A stretch of DNA of 64,000 nucleotides from Psilocybe azurescens (taxonomy: Eukaryota > Basidiomycota > Agaricomycetes > Agaricales > Agrocybaceae), in NCBI GenBank assembly GCA_023853785.1, contig JAJIRX010000622.1:744001-808000 (forward strand), given 5' to 3'. Both the position numbers and the translations under genes were made by a program. Under the pieces are notes generated by a model that saw nothing but the letters and a program-made list of their open reading frames with translations, was not told where the DNA came from and searched no databases. Positions 23,046-35,568 of this stretch are shown piece by piece. The first letter of the stretch is position 1. The number at the start of each line of letters is the position of its first letter.

Positions 23046-26000
23046 ACATTTGTTAGATGGAAGGAATACCGATGCTGTTATACAAGAACGCTATAGAGGT
23101 GTAAATATGAGCGAAATGTTGTCCCCATTCTCTTTTCCTTGACAAGACGCGAAATCTGAAGGCTTAAGCACCACGCTTGCTAGTGTTTCTCGTTGTGTCA
23201 CGCACGCTAAATGTCTGGAAAGTATCCGCAGTTTGAGTCCAGGTTGTCGGTTGGATTCATCCTTGCCTTTTCAGCTTCCTCTTTGCCACAAATCACAGGT
23301 GAGCTATTTCAATCTTCAAAACATTCTGATTAGCTGAACAGTCCAGCAAACAGCAGGGTGTCAGCCTCTATACCGGGGATGCCTAATGCTGTGGCAGATT
23401 CTCTTGCTTTCATTGTACTGGTGAAAGATCCTATTCATTTCCGTTGTACGACATCTCCCAATGGCCGATTTTTTCAAATGAATTCAAGGATCCAAGAAGT
23501 TTGTTCTCACACAGGGTTTCCAAGATTCAACAGGTCCATTCCCGCCACGGCAAACTAGCGTTGCATGGCGCCGCTCGTCGTAGCGGTGCAGGCCAGCTAC
23601 ACCCTTTCTCAAGGCCTCGTGAATACCCCAAAATGATGCTACTCACCTTCCTATAGGCTGTCGCAGCTCCCGTCCTTTCCAAGGCATCTTTCAAGTCTCT
23701 GTCTATGTTTGACGAATCTATATCACAACGGCCCGACATTGCCAGTCTTGAGAGTCCTCATTTCCTTGCGCGTGGGAGCCCATGAGAGTCTGCCGTCTGG
23801 GACAATTGGTATACATCGTGAACGGATGCAAAATGACCTCTTTTATTTTAACCAGCACACTGAAGACACATAAGCTATATACAATAGCACCCGCGACAAC
23901 CATCCTCTGGAACTCGCCCATCCTATTTTCGAACTCTGGGAATCCCCCAAGCCGGATCATCATAGGTGCCTCAAGACACTGTCCTTTTCTTGAGATCACT
24001 TCGGGTAGCACTAATTAAAGCCTTACCGCGAACCTTCTACGACGAGTTGCAGGATAGTATTTATGTTCTATTCCTTTAACTTTCATCGATAACGTCTAAA
24101 TTATTGATATTTTCTTTAATTGAACCGGTAACAGGGTGCTCATCTCACCCTCAATTCATGTGAACATTGCTGCGCAATACTCAAGAATTCGACACATTCA
24201 CCAAAAGGACTTCACCCCATTTTCTCCCGCATATGACCTGCGCGCATCTTGACTGAGAATGCTAACTTTGCCCTGCGTGCCTATTTTTCGTGTGGAAAAC
24301 TATTGTAAACCTTGACATCAGATCCGACATGTCCAGGATGAGTGCTTACATAGATGTTACTATATAGACATGGTCAAAATCACCGACTTTCACAGCCATA
24401 CACAAAGCTCAGCTGACCAGCACTGCTGATGCAAATCTCTTCCGTTGCGTACGCGTACAATTCTTCCGATTCAAACTGTTCAGCCAGGTTGGGATGCTCC
24501 ACAAAACCGCCGTCGTTTTCGTCGTTCCCCATGCGAAAATTCTTTGGTATGTAACTTCAAGGGAATTTTGGGCCGCTTAAGGTCATTCAGGCGGTGATAA
24601 ATCATAATTGCGATTAGGTGTGATCCCTTGTCATATTTTTGTCAGCTTTTACATGTTATCTCCTGAGCTGTTAACGATGATGCGCTCAATAGGCCGCCCC
24701 GCTTGTGATCATCCCATGTATGTTATGAAACATCGCTCAATGGTCACTAGATATCACAGGCTGGGTTTGCGTGGAACATTAAGAGCTCCTAAGTGCCTTC
24801 ACGTTGCTCTCATTTACAATCAACTTGGTTTGTGTCAAAGTCAAATAGTCATGATCAGGCTACGGCGGCCATAGAGGATAGCTCAAACGTGTCTGCCAAC
24901 CTCTTAGTAGCAAGTGACGAGTGGGAAGCTTCGAGCTTCGATAGTTAGTTCTCTGCTGCCGCTTGATAACCGTGTTAGCTCTAACACTAACTCTTCCTTC
25001 GAGGGGATGCAGTATGTGCAAGTATGTTCTAAAATAGACAAGCCACAAGACGTGCACGGCTGCTTTTCATGTCTCAAGATACGAACTCAGTAGGGATTGT
25101 TTTTGGATCGCTGTTATCTGATTGACTCCTCAGGTACCGGCTGTTCAGGCTATTATTGAATTAAGGCATAAGGCATGAATCGTTCAACACTGAGCGTCGA
25201 AAAGGGACGCGGTTCCAATTCCCCACCCCCACATTGCTAAAATCCCCAAATAATATTTCTCCATCCGCATCACATCGCATCCAGGTGTGGGTTTTGCTGA
25301 GATGATTTTACTGCGACGGCGCTCCTATCCATACTGCACACTTCGGAGAAGGGTAAGATCAAGGCTTGTTAAAAATATTTTCTCAAAGGGAGAGCTTTCC
25401 AAACGATAAAATCATTCGAGGTCCGGATGTTCCGTGGTACGGAGAAGGTCGGCTTCTGTGGTCTCTGATAATGTAATGGGTCATGCGGTGGAATCAGCTC
25501 GAAGTAATAAGTACCTATTATCAGCATTCGATCAACATGGGATGTGGAGGGTTTATCCGCCTGGAGTGTGGAGAGTAAATCCAGTTAAATTCTGGTACCA
25601 ATGCGATGATTTCAGGGACGTCGCTCTGTTCCTAGGATATAGATGTGCAGACAGGATACGCACAAAATGCTCTAATCATGAATGAATTGCTGTCCAAGAT
25701 GGCAACGTACTGCATGTGCACACGCTCTTAGGTCTATAAATAGACACCATAAACCCATCTGCATGAGCTGGAATCCTTCCGCTTGGCGTGCGCAAGCAAA
25801 AATGTGAGATATCAACGGATGTTCGCTATATGACATGTTCACTACATATTGACTACTATATGTAAGTTAGGTAAGGCTACATGTGCCCTCCGCTCGAACG
25901 GCACGAAGGTGGCATCTTTTCTGAACGTCGTTGGCGCTTGACAGCATAGTGTAGTAAAGATCTGACCGAACAATCCGGGATCCGTCTTCCCCCCACTCGA

Positions 26001-26335
26001 TGGATTTCCAGATTCTTGATATGTTCTGCGATAGAACCACAGGCCTATTTAAGTGACAGCTCCCGTAGATTATGGACACCTGTCATGCGTTGGCTGGGTT
26101 CTTACCATATTGCTAAAAATAGATCATCAATTCAGGACCTCAACGCGAAAGAAATGATGGTATTTGGGTCCCAATAGTTCTGAAGGGAGTAAATAATTCA
26201 CATTGACGTACTGTTTACCGACTGAAGGAAGTGCACATTCGATATAGTATAAATACACTAGACACCAGCTCCAAAAACGGTGCACATCTACTTTCTTTCC
26301 CGCCGCAACCCAAGTCTACAGAGGACTAATAAGAA
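23046..26335. other. Long gene-poor stretch
   Basis: About 3.3 kb without a gene I can support. Open frames are short, their starts mostly non-ATG, and none shows a domain. The last 100 bp hold the aquaporin promoter. Confidence 0.4.
26248..26255 (+). promoter_or_regulatory. TATA box of the aquaglyceroporin gene
   Basis: TATAAATA lies about 80 bp upstream of the aquaporin ATG, a plausible core-promoter position given a 5' leader of about 50 bases. Confidence 0.5.
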
Positions 26336-27896
26336 TGACTCCTCCTCTTGTTTACCAGCGCGACATAGTTAAGCGCCCTCGTATCTTCACGATATGGGAA
26401 AGAAAAAGGAATTCAAAAGAGGTACACTGGGCCATGGAGTGTTTTGCTGAGTCGGTAACTATCCAAACTCATTCGTCTGTACCCCCCAGTCCCTAATAAT
26501 GGGCGGTGTCTTTAGATGGGAGTTTTCTTCTATGTCTATTTCGGTGAGCCCATATACTCTTATGCTATAATCGCGGCTCTGAATGGTTTTGTACAGGTCT
26601 CGGTTCTCAAGTTGGCTGGGTAGTTGGAAACATCCTCAAGGAAGTAGGATTTTCCAGTCAGTCGTTTGTTTACCCCAAAGGGTCGAGAGCGCGGCTAATA
26701 GTGAATCTCTTGCCTTCTAGGTATCTTCCAGATTGGCATGGCATATTGTCTCGGTATCATATTTGCGCTCACTGTGTGTGCGGGCACTTCTGGGGGTCAC
26801 TTTAATCCGTGTGTTACAATCACATTATGCATATTCAAAGGCTTCCCCAAGGCCAAGGCTGTCAGGTAAGTGACTGCAGCAACTAAAGGGTGAAAAAAGC
26901 TCATTTTAGTGTACGCAGATATATCGTAGCTCAAATTCTTGGTGCATATATTGCCACCCTTGTTGTTTACAGTCAGTGGAAGGCTCTTCTCGATATTTCG
27001 GACGGAATACTTTTGAAAGCTGGCACTCTGGCCACCACTCAGTTCACGCCTAACGGTCCTGCTGGTGCTTTTGGCATGTATCTGCTTCCTGGTCAATCCC
27101 TCAGTCGCGTGTTTATGAATGAGTTCGTTAACGTACGTGTTCTTGCATAAGTATGCATTCTTCACCCACACTGACATTTTTGCCATAGTGCACGCTTCTC
27201 GCAATAATTATCTGGTCCTGCCTCGATCCTTCCAACATCCTGGTTCCGCCAGTAATGAGTACCTTTGTCATTGCATTGGCATAGTCCGTCATTTCCCCTC
27301 CTCAGTTGTTGAGGTCCATCTGAATGTCTATTTAGTGCCGCGTCTATCTGGGGCTTCGGAGTTCCAGGAGGTGTGTCATTTACGTTTAATGCACAGAGAG
27401 TCAGCGACTAAGGTGCATTCATCTAGTTTCACTGAACGCCGCGCGTGATGTAGGCGCTCGCCTGGCTGCAATGACTATCTATGGCATTGAAGGTAACTCT
27501 AGATAATCTTCAGACGGGGTGTAATTGCTAATGATGATTAAAAACTCGTAGCCAAAGGTGGAGCATATTCAGCAATATCGTCGCTTGTGAACATCCCAGC
27601 TACGATTCTTGGCGCAACAATCTATGAGCTATTCATCGTAGATTCTGACAGACGTAAGTCTGCTTCGCGCGATTTTTCAGGCTTCAAGCTTAATAAATAT
27701 GTCTTTAGCCGTGAGCTCAGGAGGTTTGGAATTTATGAACCATCATGCGAACCACCGCAGAACACTTCAGCAAGGCACTGGGGATAGACGGCACAGTGTG
27801 CAGAGCATGGTCGACCTTGGCGACACCTCGTCGCAGGAGAAGCCTAGTATCGCCACATTCGAACATGCCCCAGGAAACGGGAACATGCAAGTTTGA
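26336..27896 (+). CDS. Aquaglyceroporin (MIP family channel)
   Basis: Nine or so exons splice into about 350 residues. Order: cytosolic N-terminus (MTPPLVYQRDIVKRP), MGVFFYVYFG, SQVGWVVGNILKE, FQIGMAYCLGIIFAL, first pore motif GGHFNPCVTI, RYIVAQILGAYIATLVVY, NEFVNCTLLAIIIW, IALAYAASIWGFG, second pore motif SLNAARDVGARLAAMTIYG, NIPATILGATIYELFI and a hydrophilic tail ending at 27896. The NPA motifs are NPC and NAA, and the Asp after Arg in the second motif is the residue typical of glycerol-conducting members. Every junction keeps phase, some through weak donors (gtccgt, gtcagt). The channel should sit in the plasma membrane and pass water, glycerol or small polyols. Confidence 0.88.
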
Positions 27897-28793
27897 CAGA
27901 TCGGCTTACCGCCTTCAATGACCGCACTATTAAGCCACGCAAGTAAGGTGTGGTTAGGCGGAAAATTGGGAGCTTGCCAGGGAGATCGGGATGAATCTGT
28001 GGAGAGTGACACTGATTATTTGAGGATGTTTCGATGTACTTGTATCGTAGAGCATGTCCAGTCGCATCATAGGATCGATTGGGCAATAATAGGATATGAA
28101 AGCAGTGCTATAGCAGTATGTCTGATAATACAAAGTCTTGGCTCTGCTATCCAATCGCTATCTGAATGTCATGGATAGAACGATGGGTCAATTATTGAAT
28201 GTGAGTAAATGTAACTTACATACTTTGCTTCTTGAGATTGACTGTTAACGTCAAAGAACGTTCGTCAATAAGTAGAATAAATAAAGCCGCAGTCATGACA
28301 ATCGTCTGATCCTTTCAAAGTCCTTCACACCAGCCACGGCGTTCAACTTCCATTATTGAATTCATGCTCACTTCCGTGGATTCTGGCAACAAAACCCTGT
28401 CACCGTCCTATTTGACGGAAATAAGGGGAAAGGGCGACTGTAGCTATGCAGTGTAGATTTATGAAAGATCTGTCGGGTTGAGAACCATGAGAGACGAGAA
28501 TGAGAGCCACTGAAGGTTGTGGCCGGCAACTCGCGAGAGATAAGCGTGACCTTGGAAGACTTTTGGAATGCTTATTCAAAATTTCACACGGTGTAGCCCT
28601 GTCTCGGCCGCACGACGAAGCCGAGCATTCATGAAGGGGCATCCGGGAATGGAGTTGCCGGTATAAGATTCGTCGTTGCCGATGATGGTAAGAGTAAGCT
28701 TGTATAAAGTCCCCAGCTGCTCCTGTCGAGACTGTTACTCCAAACCCCGGTTTGCTTTACACCATCTAAGACGACAACACTCATACCGACGAT
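27897..28793. other. Intergenic region
   Basis: No gene supported. Only short frames on either strand; the last part should hold the promoter of the oxidoreductase gene. Confidence 0.4.
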
Positions 28794-30422
28794 ATGCCTC
28801 GACCGACCCAGTTCAAGCGCATCGTACTCAATTCGCGACCCGAAGGCGATATTGAGCCAGATACATTCGCACCGAAGTCCTTCCGTTCTCGTCTCTGAAA
28901 TTGGGCGAGAACGAAATCCTCATTCAATGCACTTGGCTGAGCTTAGACCCTGCTATGAGAGGTTATATCCGCGATATTAGAAGTTATCTTCCGCCAGTCA
29001 AGATCGGAGAGGTACGTCAAGCACAGACGGTCAAAGAAAGGACACATTGACATGAGCTGCGGGAGTAGGTTATGCGTGCTATGGGCCTTGGAGTGGTTAT
29101 TGAAGTGGGCCCGGGAAGTTGTTTCAAGGTTGGAGATAATGTGAGCGGACCATGGGGTGCGTAAAAGACTGAAAGTCCAAGTTCAAACCCAATTATATGC
29201 ATGTTAATGCCTCCGGTTTATGCACAGGTATGACGGAGTTCGCCGTCATGAAAGACAAATTTGTCGACAAGCTTGTGTAAGGCCAAATAACTGACTTGGT
29301 TAACACGTTGAACTAAAGATCGTCGTCTAATAGTATTCCTCGTGGTGTCGAGCCTCTCGACTTTTGAGTGTTCTTGGAAGCTCGGGTTCGTAAATTTCGC
29401 GTCGTTCCGAGCCCATCATCTGATTTAGAGCCCATGTATTCCAGGCTTAACCGCATACTTTGTGTGTCCTTTTCTGACTAAGGTGCTCAAAATTAGACAG
29501 ACATCTCGTTCGCAACTTTTAGGGCCTCAAAAAATTGGTGAGCTGAAAGCCGGAGAAAAACTTGTAGTATCTGGAGCTGCCGGTTCCGTTGGTTCCATTG
29601 CATGCCAACTTGGCAAAGCGGCTGGAGCCAAGGTGTACGCGATTGCAGGGAGCGATGAAAAATGCCGCTGGCTGGAGAAAGAGCTAGGTGTCCTTAAGGC
29701 ATTCAACTACAAGAGCCCCAGCTTCTATAACGACCTTAAAAAGACGTTGGATATTTGGACGTCTACTTCGATAACGTTGGGGGTTCGTCCGTCTCCTAAT
29801 TGGATTTTCAGTTGTATACGACTTACTGGGTCCCATAATAGGCGAAATTCTGGACTTCCTCTTAACTCGGTTGAATAAGGATGCAAGGATCGTCCTCTGT
29901 GGTATGTTAATAAGTTGGTAATAGACATTAACTATCTGAAGCTCATGACCAGGCGCTATATCCGCATACAGTCAGTATACTTCTGACAATTTTAAACTGT
30001 AGTGCTAATAATATACAACTCAGACGCTCCCAAGCCAAAGGGCCTACAAAGCTACCTCAATCTCATCTCCCAGCGGGCAAAAATTCAGGGCTTCATTGTG
30101 TGCGTCTTGTGGGACGTCTCCAGTTATTTAGCACTGACCAGCCTTGTCTCAGCATGGACTACACTTCGGAATATCCAGCAGCCATTGAAGAGCTAGGCAA
30201 GGGTCTAGCCAGCGGCCTCATCAAACGTAAATTCCACATCGTCGAGGGCGGTATCGAAAAGGCACCCGTAGCCCTGCCTATGTTGTTTAGCGGAGGAAAT
30301 ACAGGGAAATTGTGAGTATTGTCTCGCCCTTTGTGGCATGCGGCAACTTTGGCGAACTAATGCATGCAATTAGAGTGGTTAAGGTCTCCGATGCTCCTGT
30401 ATTAGTTGGGTCGAAGCTGTGA
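28794..30422 (+). CDS. NADP-dependent MDR-family oxidoreductase (prostaglandin reductase/leukotriene B4 dehydrogenase-like)
   Basis: Exons give MPRPTQFKRIVLNSRPEGDI, ENEILIQCTWLSLDPAMRG, SYLPPVKIGE, GLGVVIEVGPGS, KVGDNVSGPWG, MTEFAVMKDKFVDKLV, LKAGEKLVVSGAAGSVGS, KVYAIAGSDEKCRWLEKEL, AFNYKSPSFY, LDVYFDNVG, APKPKGLQSYLNLISQRAKI, EYPAAIEELGKGLASGLI and a terminal VVKVSDAPVL. The GAAGSVGS loop is the dinucleotide-binding motif of the zinc-independent MDR enzymes that reduce the double bond of enones and alkenals. The reading frame is lost four times by one missing base each: between 28850 and 28893, at the T run 29362-29365, at the A run 29529-29534 and near 29744-29746. Each is repaired by adding one base, two of them in homopolymers. 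I regard these as errors, though a young pseudogene is possible. Confidence 0.8.
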
Positions 30423-30786
30423 AGGCACAAATTTATGCCGGGTTTCAAACCATGGCCCATAAGATCACAGCCAGTATGTTATCCTCTACGCCATGTTATT
30501 GGCCCTTGAATCATGCTGGTAGCAGGTCCATTTCAGCAGCCTTCCTCACTTCAACAATTCGGAGACGAACGACGATCTATCTCAAATGATAATCAAACGG
30601 CCTACTTATTGCAACTACAGGAAATATTCCACCATTATCCCCAACTTCATGAACATACGCACGATCATCAAAGCCAATCGCCTATAAACCAACAAGAAAA
30701 AAATAAAAATAAAATAGCTAATCGTCATCTGATAGTACAATGGGTGAGCAGGAAATCACAATACTAAGGTAAAGTTGTGGGATGGA

Positions 30787-31678
30787 TCAAGCAGCGTGAA
30801 TCTCCTCAACATGTTTCTTGTCACCCGCTGCCTGGAGGATCTGCAAGAAAGGTACGGATGAGAAGACAATCAGAAAGATAGCCGAAGCTGTAACCTACCG
30901 CAAGGGCTTTGTTGACGTATTGCTTCTCGGCCTCCTCTTTTGAGACACTATGCACAGAGTGCCATGCATCCCTGAGTTCTCAAAATGTCAGATTGTGGGT
31001 GGAGAAACGACACGATTACAAGACTGACCATTTGGCCCTGCCCGCAAAATCAGCAGCAGCAGGACGGTGAGCATTGTTATCTCCAACTGTGGCTGTTAAC
31101 ATGTGAGAATGAATGACCAGTCAGATTATCATGGGTTTGGGCCTGTACCTTGCATGTAGTACTTATAGAACTTATGCGACGGAAAGAAATAGAAGAAATC
31201 AGTGTGTTTGAAATGGAAATTCTTAAACTGTATAAAAACGCACGAAAAGCTGATCAGCCTGACTGATCTGCACCGAACCATGCTTCGGCAGAGTACTGAC
31301 GATGGATACGGCTTTGTGGAACTTTGTTGCAACGCCTTTGCCTCGCTTGTGGAGATTTGTCTTCCTATCGAGTCTATTTTGCAACTTTTCAACGAGTTCT
31401 CGGGTTTTGAGTTCGGCGATAAGCTCAGAGCGGATGTCGTAGTCCATGATGAGGTCGCGTGCAGTGAGCTCGTCGAAGTAGTCACGTTCAGCAAGCTCGT
31501 CGACGTAGTTGCGGGCGTCGTACGACTCGTATTCGTTGTAGTCCTATTTAGTCGGCGAGGTGAATAATACCGAGAATGATTTCTCAATGAATGCAACATC
31601 ACTCACAACCTGGGCTTGCACCAACAGCGAAAGACCAGCGAAAAGCGAAAAGTAAGGAAGGAGTGTGGTGACTTTCAT
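30787..31678 (-). CDS. Secreted acyl-CoA-binding protein with pro-region
   Basis: The start at 31678 gives MKVTTLLPYFSLFAGLSLLV followed by QAQ, a clear signal peptide in its own exon (31678-31607). The next exon (from 31543) encodes a charged pro-region with repeated R/D-E-L motifs (DELTARDL, ELIAELKTREL) ending in HKRGKG, a Lys-Arg pair suited to Kex2 processing. Then comes an acyl-CoA-binding domain over four exons: FHKAVSIVSTLPKHG, FYKYYMQATVGDNNAHRP, AGRAKWDAWHSVHSVSKEEA and QYVNKALAILQAAG. The conserved Tyr/Lys ligand residues of ACBP (YKYY, AKWDAW) are present. ACBPs normally bind long-chain acyl-CoA in the cytosol without a signal peptide. All junctions keep phase; the stop is at 30787. 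A TATAAAAG box lies about 75 bp upstream. Confidence 0.85.
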
Positions 31679-31751
31679 GTCTGCAAGGATGTATGTGTGG
31701 TTGATAAAGTAAATACTGGATAGTGACTATCGAAATTTGCTAAAACCGCCT

Positions 31752-31759
31752 CTTTTATA
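31752..31759 (-). promoter_or_regulatory. TATA box of the secreted acyl-CoA-binding protein gene
   Basis: TATAAAAG on the minus strand, about 75 bp before the ATG. The same octamer precedes the small secreted protein gene at 37213-37220. Confidence 0.5.
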
Positions 31760-33152
31760 GTTTTTGCTCGGTCGTGTTAGTTGTATACATCATCAATATC
31801 GTTGTTGGCGCCTAATAATAAGTTAATTCAACGAATACAATCACCGCCCCGGTTAATTTTTTCCCGACACTGCTTGCTAGCGTCCAACACCCTTTTCGTC
31901 TCGGCTCTCCGGCTCTCAGAAGTCCCAAGTTCCGGGGTCTCGAGAAACCTCTGAAGTGACGCCTTGAGCTAAATGTGCATCTGCCCTCTATGTGGTCGAT
32001 ATGTTGCCTCTAGGCTTTCGATAAAGAACTAACAAATACCAAGCTCGGCCGAATATATTTTGTTGAGTCTAACTAGGCGAATGGAGCGTCGCTCACGCCG
32101 AGAACGATCTAAAATCATGTACGTTTCACGGAACCCTTAAGTCCTAGAAGCCCAATTTAATGTCTCTTACGCAAAGTCGGAATTATTCTGTGCGAAAGAC
32201 CATCGGTACTCACTACGGTCTCAGAAGGATCTGATCGGCAAACGCAGACTTTTGGAAATTTGGAGACAACGGTATGACGAACGGACCATACTCGAGAGCG
32301 GCGGAATGTTTCAAGTTTGAAGTCGTGATTCAAGATATCTGGTTATATCTCTCGGGCATTGAGCGATGTGCTGGATAGTAGCTAACGGTACCTTTTCAAG
32401 CTTCCGGCATTGTTTTAGCGCCCGTTCGTGTGCATTTAGGTTACAAATTTTTATTCAGTTAGACTTAGGATAAAGTTTGACGGACTTGAAAGTTGAATGC
32501 GTGAAAAAAAAAATCGTAGTAGGAAATGAGGCTCACTACGAATTAATGCTGGTTCATGGAGGTATAAAGGATGGTCCAATCTCCCAAACTTTTTAGTAAA
32601 GACCTCGAGATATCTGCCCCTAAGGTCAGTTCGCGGTCACCTGATAATTCGTATTTGCTCATGTGACACGCGGCGATGAAATGCCGATGTGAGTCCTTTC
32701 TTACTAAGCTTCGAAAGTTCGATGAAGACCACGATGTTCATTTTGTGTTCATTGGAATCGGCCAGCGACTTCACAAGTAAATTGGTCCCTCCAGTCACGG
32801 AATTCGAAGACACAAGCATGATAGCTGTTCACGAGCTTTCTGAACACTTTCCAACATATTTCAGGTTTTAAAAACCTACCTCGGCGAATAATTCCGCACC
32901 GAATGACCAAGCTGCTTCTAAACCTGCTTCTGCCTCATGCCACGGCATCGTATCTCCGTCAACCGATAGCTCTACACTTCAGAGGCCGCGTTGGGCCGGG
33001 AGGCCGCTCGCAACCTGCTCACTTTTAGGTTTTCATTTATTGTTGTTTCGTACAACATACATAATTACTAGCACGTTGCCGCCTAACTAACCCTTGTTCC
33101 TAACCCTCACTGAGCACCACACTCTATCATTGGCCTCGACGTTTGATAACAG
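31760..33152. other. Intergenic region between divergent secreted-protein genes
   Basis: No coding region supported. The genes on each side (ACBP minus, GH5 plus) are divergent, so both promoters lie here. Confidence 0.4.
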
Positions 33153-35568
33153 ATGCGCAAGAGTACCACAAGAAATGTACTTCCATTGGGGTTGATATGC
33201 CTTTGTTTTGAGGCCATTCTGCTTTTCTCTGGTTCCGGAGTGAGGGCTAGAGCGCAGCAGAAATGCCATTTGCAGCCTCGCAATCAAGCAGCTCTCCAGC
33301 CACCTACGAACACGGGTTTTGGTGGAGGAACGGCGAACAGTTCTGCACCAATAACACGAACATCAGCAGATCCAACTGCGGGTCAAGCAACCTCAACATC
33401 GCTTCCATCACCGACAGCTTTCAACTACGGCACGGATAAAATTCGTGGAGTCAATCTGTACGATTTATTTCTTTGCAATATTGCCCTGCTTACTGACTGG
33501 ACACCATACACGACAGCGGAGGATGGTTGGTATTGGAGGTAAATTTATTGATGCCGCATTGCAACATGTCACTGACGTCACTTTTCTTGCCAGCCCTGGA
33601 TAACACCGAGTGTCTTCGAAAGTACAGGAAACGACAACATCATCGACGAATTCACTCTGGGCCAACTATTGGACCAACAAACCGCGGAGACCCTCCTGAA
33701 AAATCATTGGGAAACTGTAAGTTCTCGTCTCCTGAACTTGTTTACGGAACTTACTCCGAATCAGTGGATAACGGAAGACGACTTTGCCCAAATACAAGCA
33801 GCAGGTCTCAATCATGTTCGGTATGTAACATACGAGATCTTCTCTACTACCGTAACTTATTAAATTCGCCCAGAATTCCCATAGGGTATTGGTCCATCCC
33901 CCTGACCGGATCCGATACATCCGCCTCCACCTCCACAGCACCTTACATCTCAGGAGCATGGACCTACTTCCTACAAGCACTCTCCTGGGCACAGAAATAC
34001 AACATCAAAGTGATCGCTGATCTTCACGGAGCTCCAGGGTCGCAAAATGGGTTCGACAACTCAGGGCAACGGACCAACAACCCTGTGTGGGCCACTAACC
34101 CTGATAACGTCACGCGAACGGTCGACACGCTCACGTTCATGGCAAAAGAAGTGGGGGATCAGATTAGCGTCATGGAGCTGCTCAATGAGGCTGCGGGATT
34201 CCGAGACTCTAATTGGGCGTCTGTGGTGAGGAATTTCTGGACGACTGCTTATGGTGCGGTAAGAGCTGTGGCAGGCGACGATATGCAAATTATGATCGGC
34301 GATGCATTTTTGGGTGTCGAGGTTGGTTCACTCTCGTCTTCAATAACATACTGCTGAAACTTTTTTATAAACACCCAGAGTTGGACGAACTTCTTGACTC
34401 CACCGCAAGGACATGGAGTTTTAATGGACTTCGTAAATTCCACAACAACGAATTGTCTTCATATACTAACCACCCTCTCAGCACGAATACCAGGTCTTCA
34501 GTGACTTAGAACTCAACAGGACATTTGATGAGCATGTTAGCGTACGTCTTCAGTTCTCTATAATGTCCTTATGTTCGCCGACCCTCTCTCAATCTTTACA
34601 CAACTCCAGTGGGCATGCACCAACATACTACCACCATTGGCTTCCTACGCTTCCAGCAACCTGTGGACAGTCTCGGGAGAATGGTCGAACGCGGTAACAG
34701 ACTGCGCGAAATGGCTCAATGGACGTGGCGTCGGTGCTCGCTGGGATGGGACCTGGTTCCCTGGCCCTGGGACGCAGGTGCACGGGAGTTGTGCAGACTT
34801 CACTGGGAATTACACCACATGGACTCAAGATTACATTGATTTCTTGAGAAAGTGGGTGTTTAAATTGGAGCATTGGAATGCGCCGTCTTGTCCTGAGTGC
34901 TGATGATATCCTTGTGTTAACTTTTTTGTAATCATTTAGGTATTGGGAAGTGCAGGTGGAAGTCGGAGAAGCAGTGCAAGGTTGGGTGTTCTGGACATGG
35001 AAGGTGAGTCGAGGTATTTTTGCGTCATTTTTCACCCAATCTATTCGAGGCTGGTGTTATTTGTCTATTATTGCTCGGTTCCATATTGCTGGATAAGAGT
35101 CGTGGTCAGGTCGTAGAACGTACGGCTGTTCTGCCTACATGGACAGCCCACATTCCATCGACTGTGGGCACCAAAATAACATCATCTACATCTTCTCGTA
35201 GAAAATCCGAGATTCATCGTAGTCCTTACCTCTTTCCATGAGAACTTATGGGATCTTCTTCCCTGATTTATAGACCACCTCACTATCATGTGTTGTGTGT
35301 TTATTGTGATGCTTCTCTTCTCCCTTCTGGAATATACACCCGCACTTATTTCTCATACTCTGCACACAACCCCTATGTGATTGCGTGCCATCACATGTCC
35401 CACCTGTTTGGATTTCTGATCAGGATTTAAACTCACACAAACTTATTCTTTTCTATTTTCTCTCCTCAGGCTGAGAATGCGGATGAATGGAGTTACCAGA
35501 GGGGACTGCAAGGCGGATGGATCCCTCAGGATCCTACGGATCGCAAGTTTCCGGGGATTTGTTCGTAG
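33153..35568 (+). CDS. EXG1: GH5 exo-1,3-beta-glucanase (EXG1-like)
   Basis: The N-terminus has a hydrophobic segment ([18 protein letters not shown]) serving as signal peptide or anchor, then a Ser/Thr/Pro linker. The catalytic domain is spread over about ten exons and in frame throughout: [77 protein letters not shown] (acid/base Glu), [23 protein letters not shown] (nucleophile Glu), [18 protein letters not shown] and a C-terminal [16 protein letters not shown]. These are GH5 subfamily 9 signatures. The enzyme trims beta-1,3-glucan at the cell wall. The last intron (35004-35469) is 466 bp, about eight times the usual length here. Stop at 35566-35568. Confidence 0.93.

Noticed and set aside
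27280..27450. Apparent stops in the aquaporin gene after VIALA
   Set aside because: Two small introns (donors gtccgt and gtgtgt) remove the stops and recover the second pore motif in phase.
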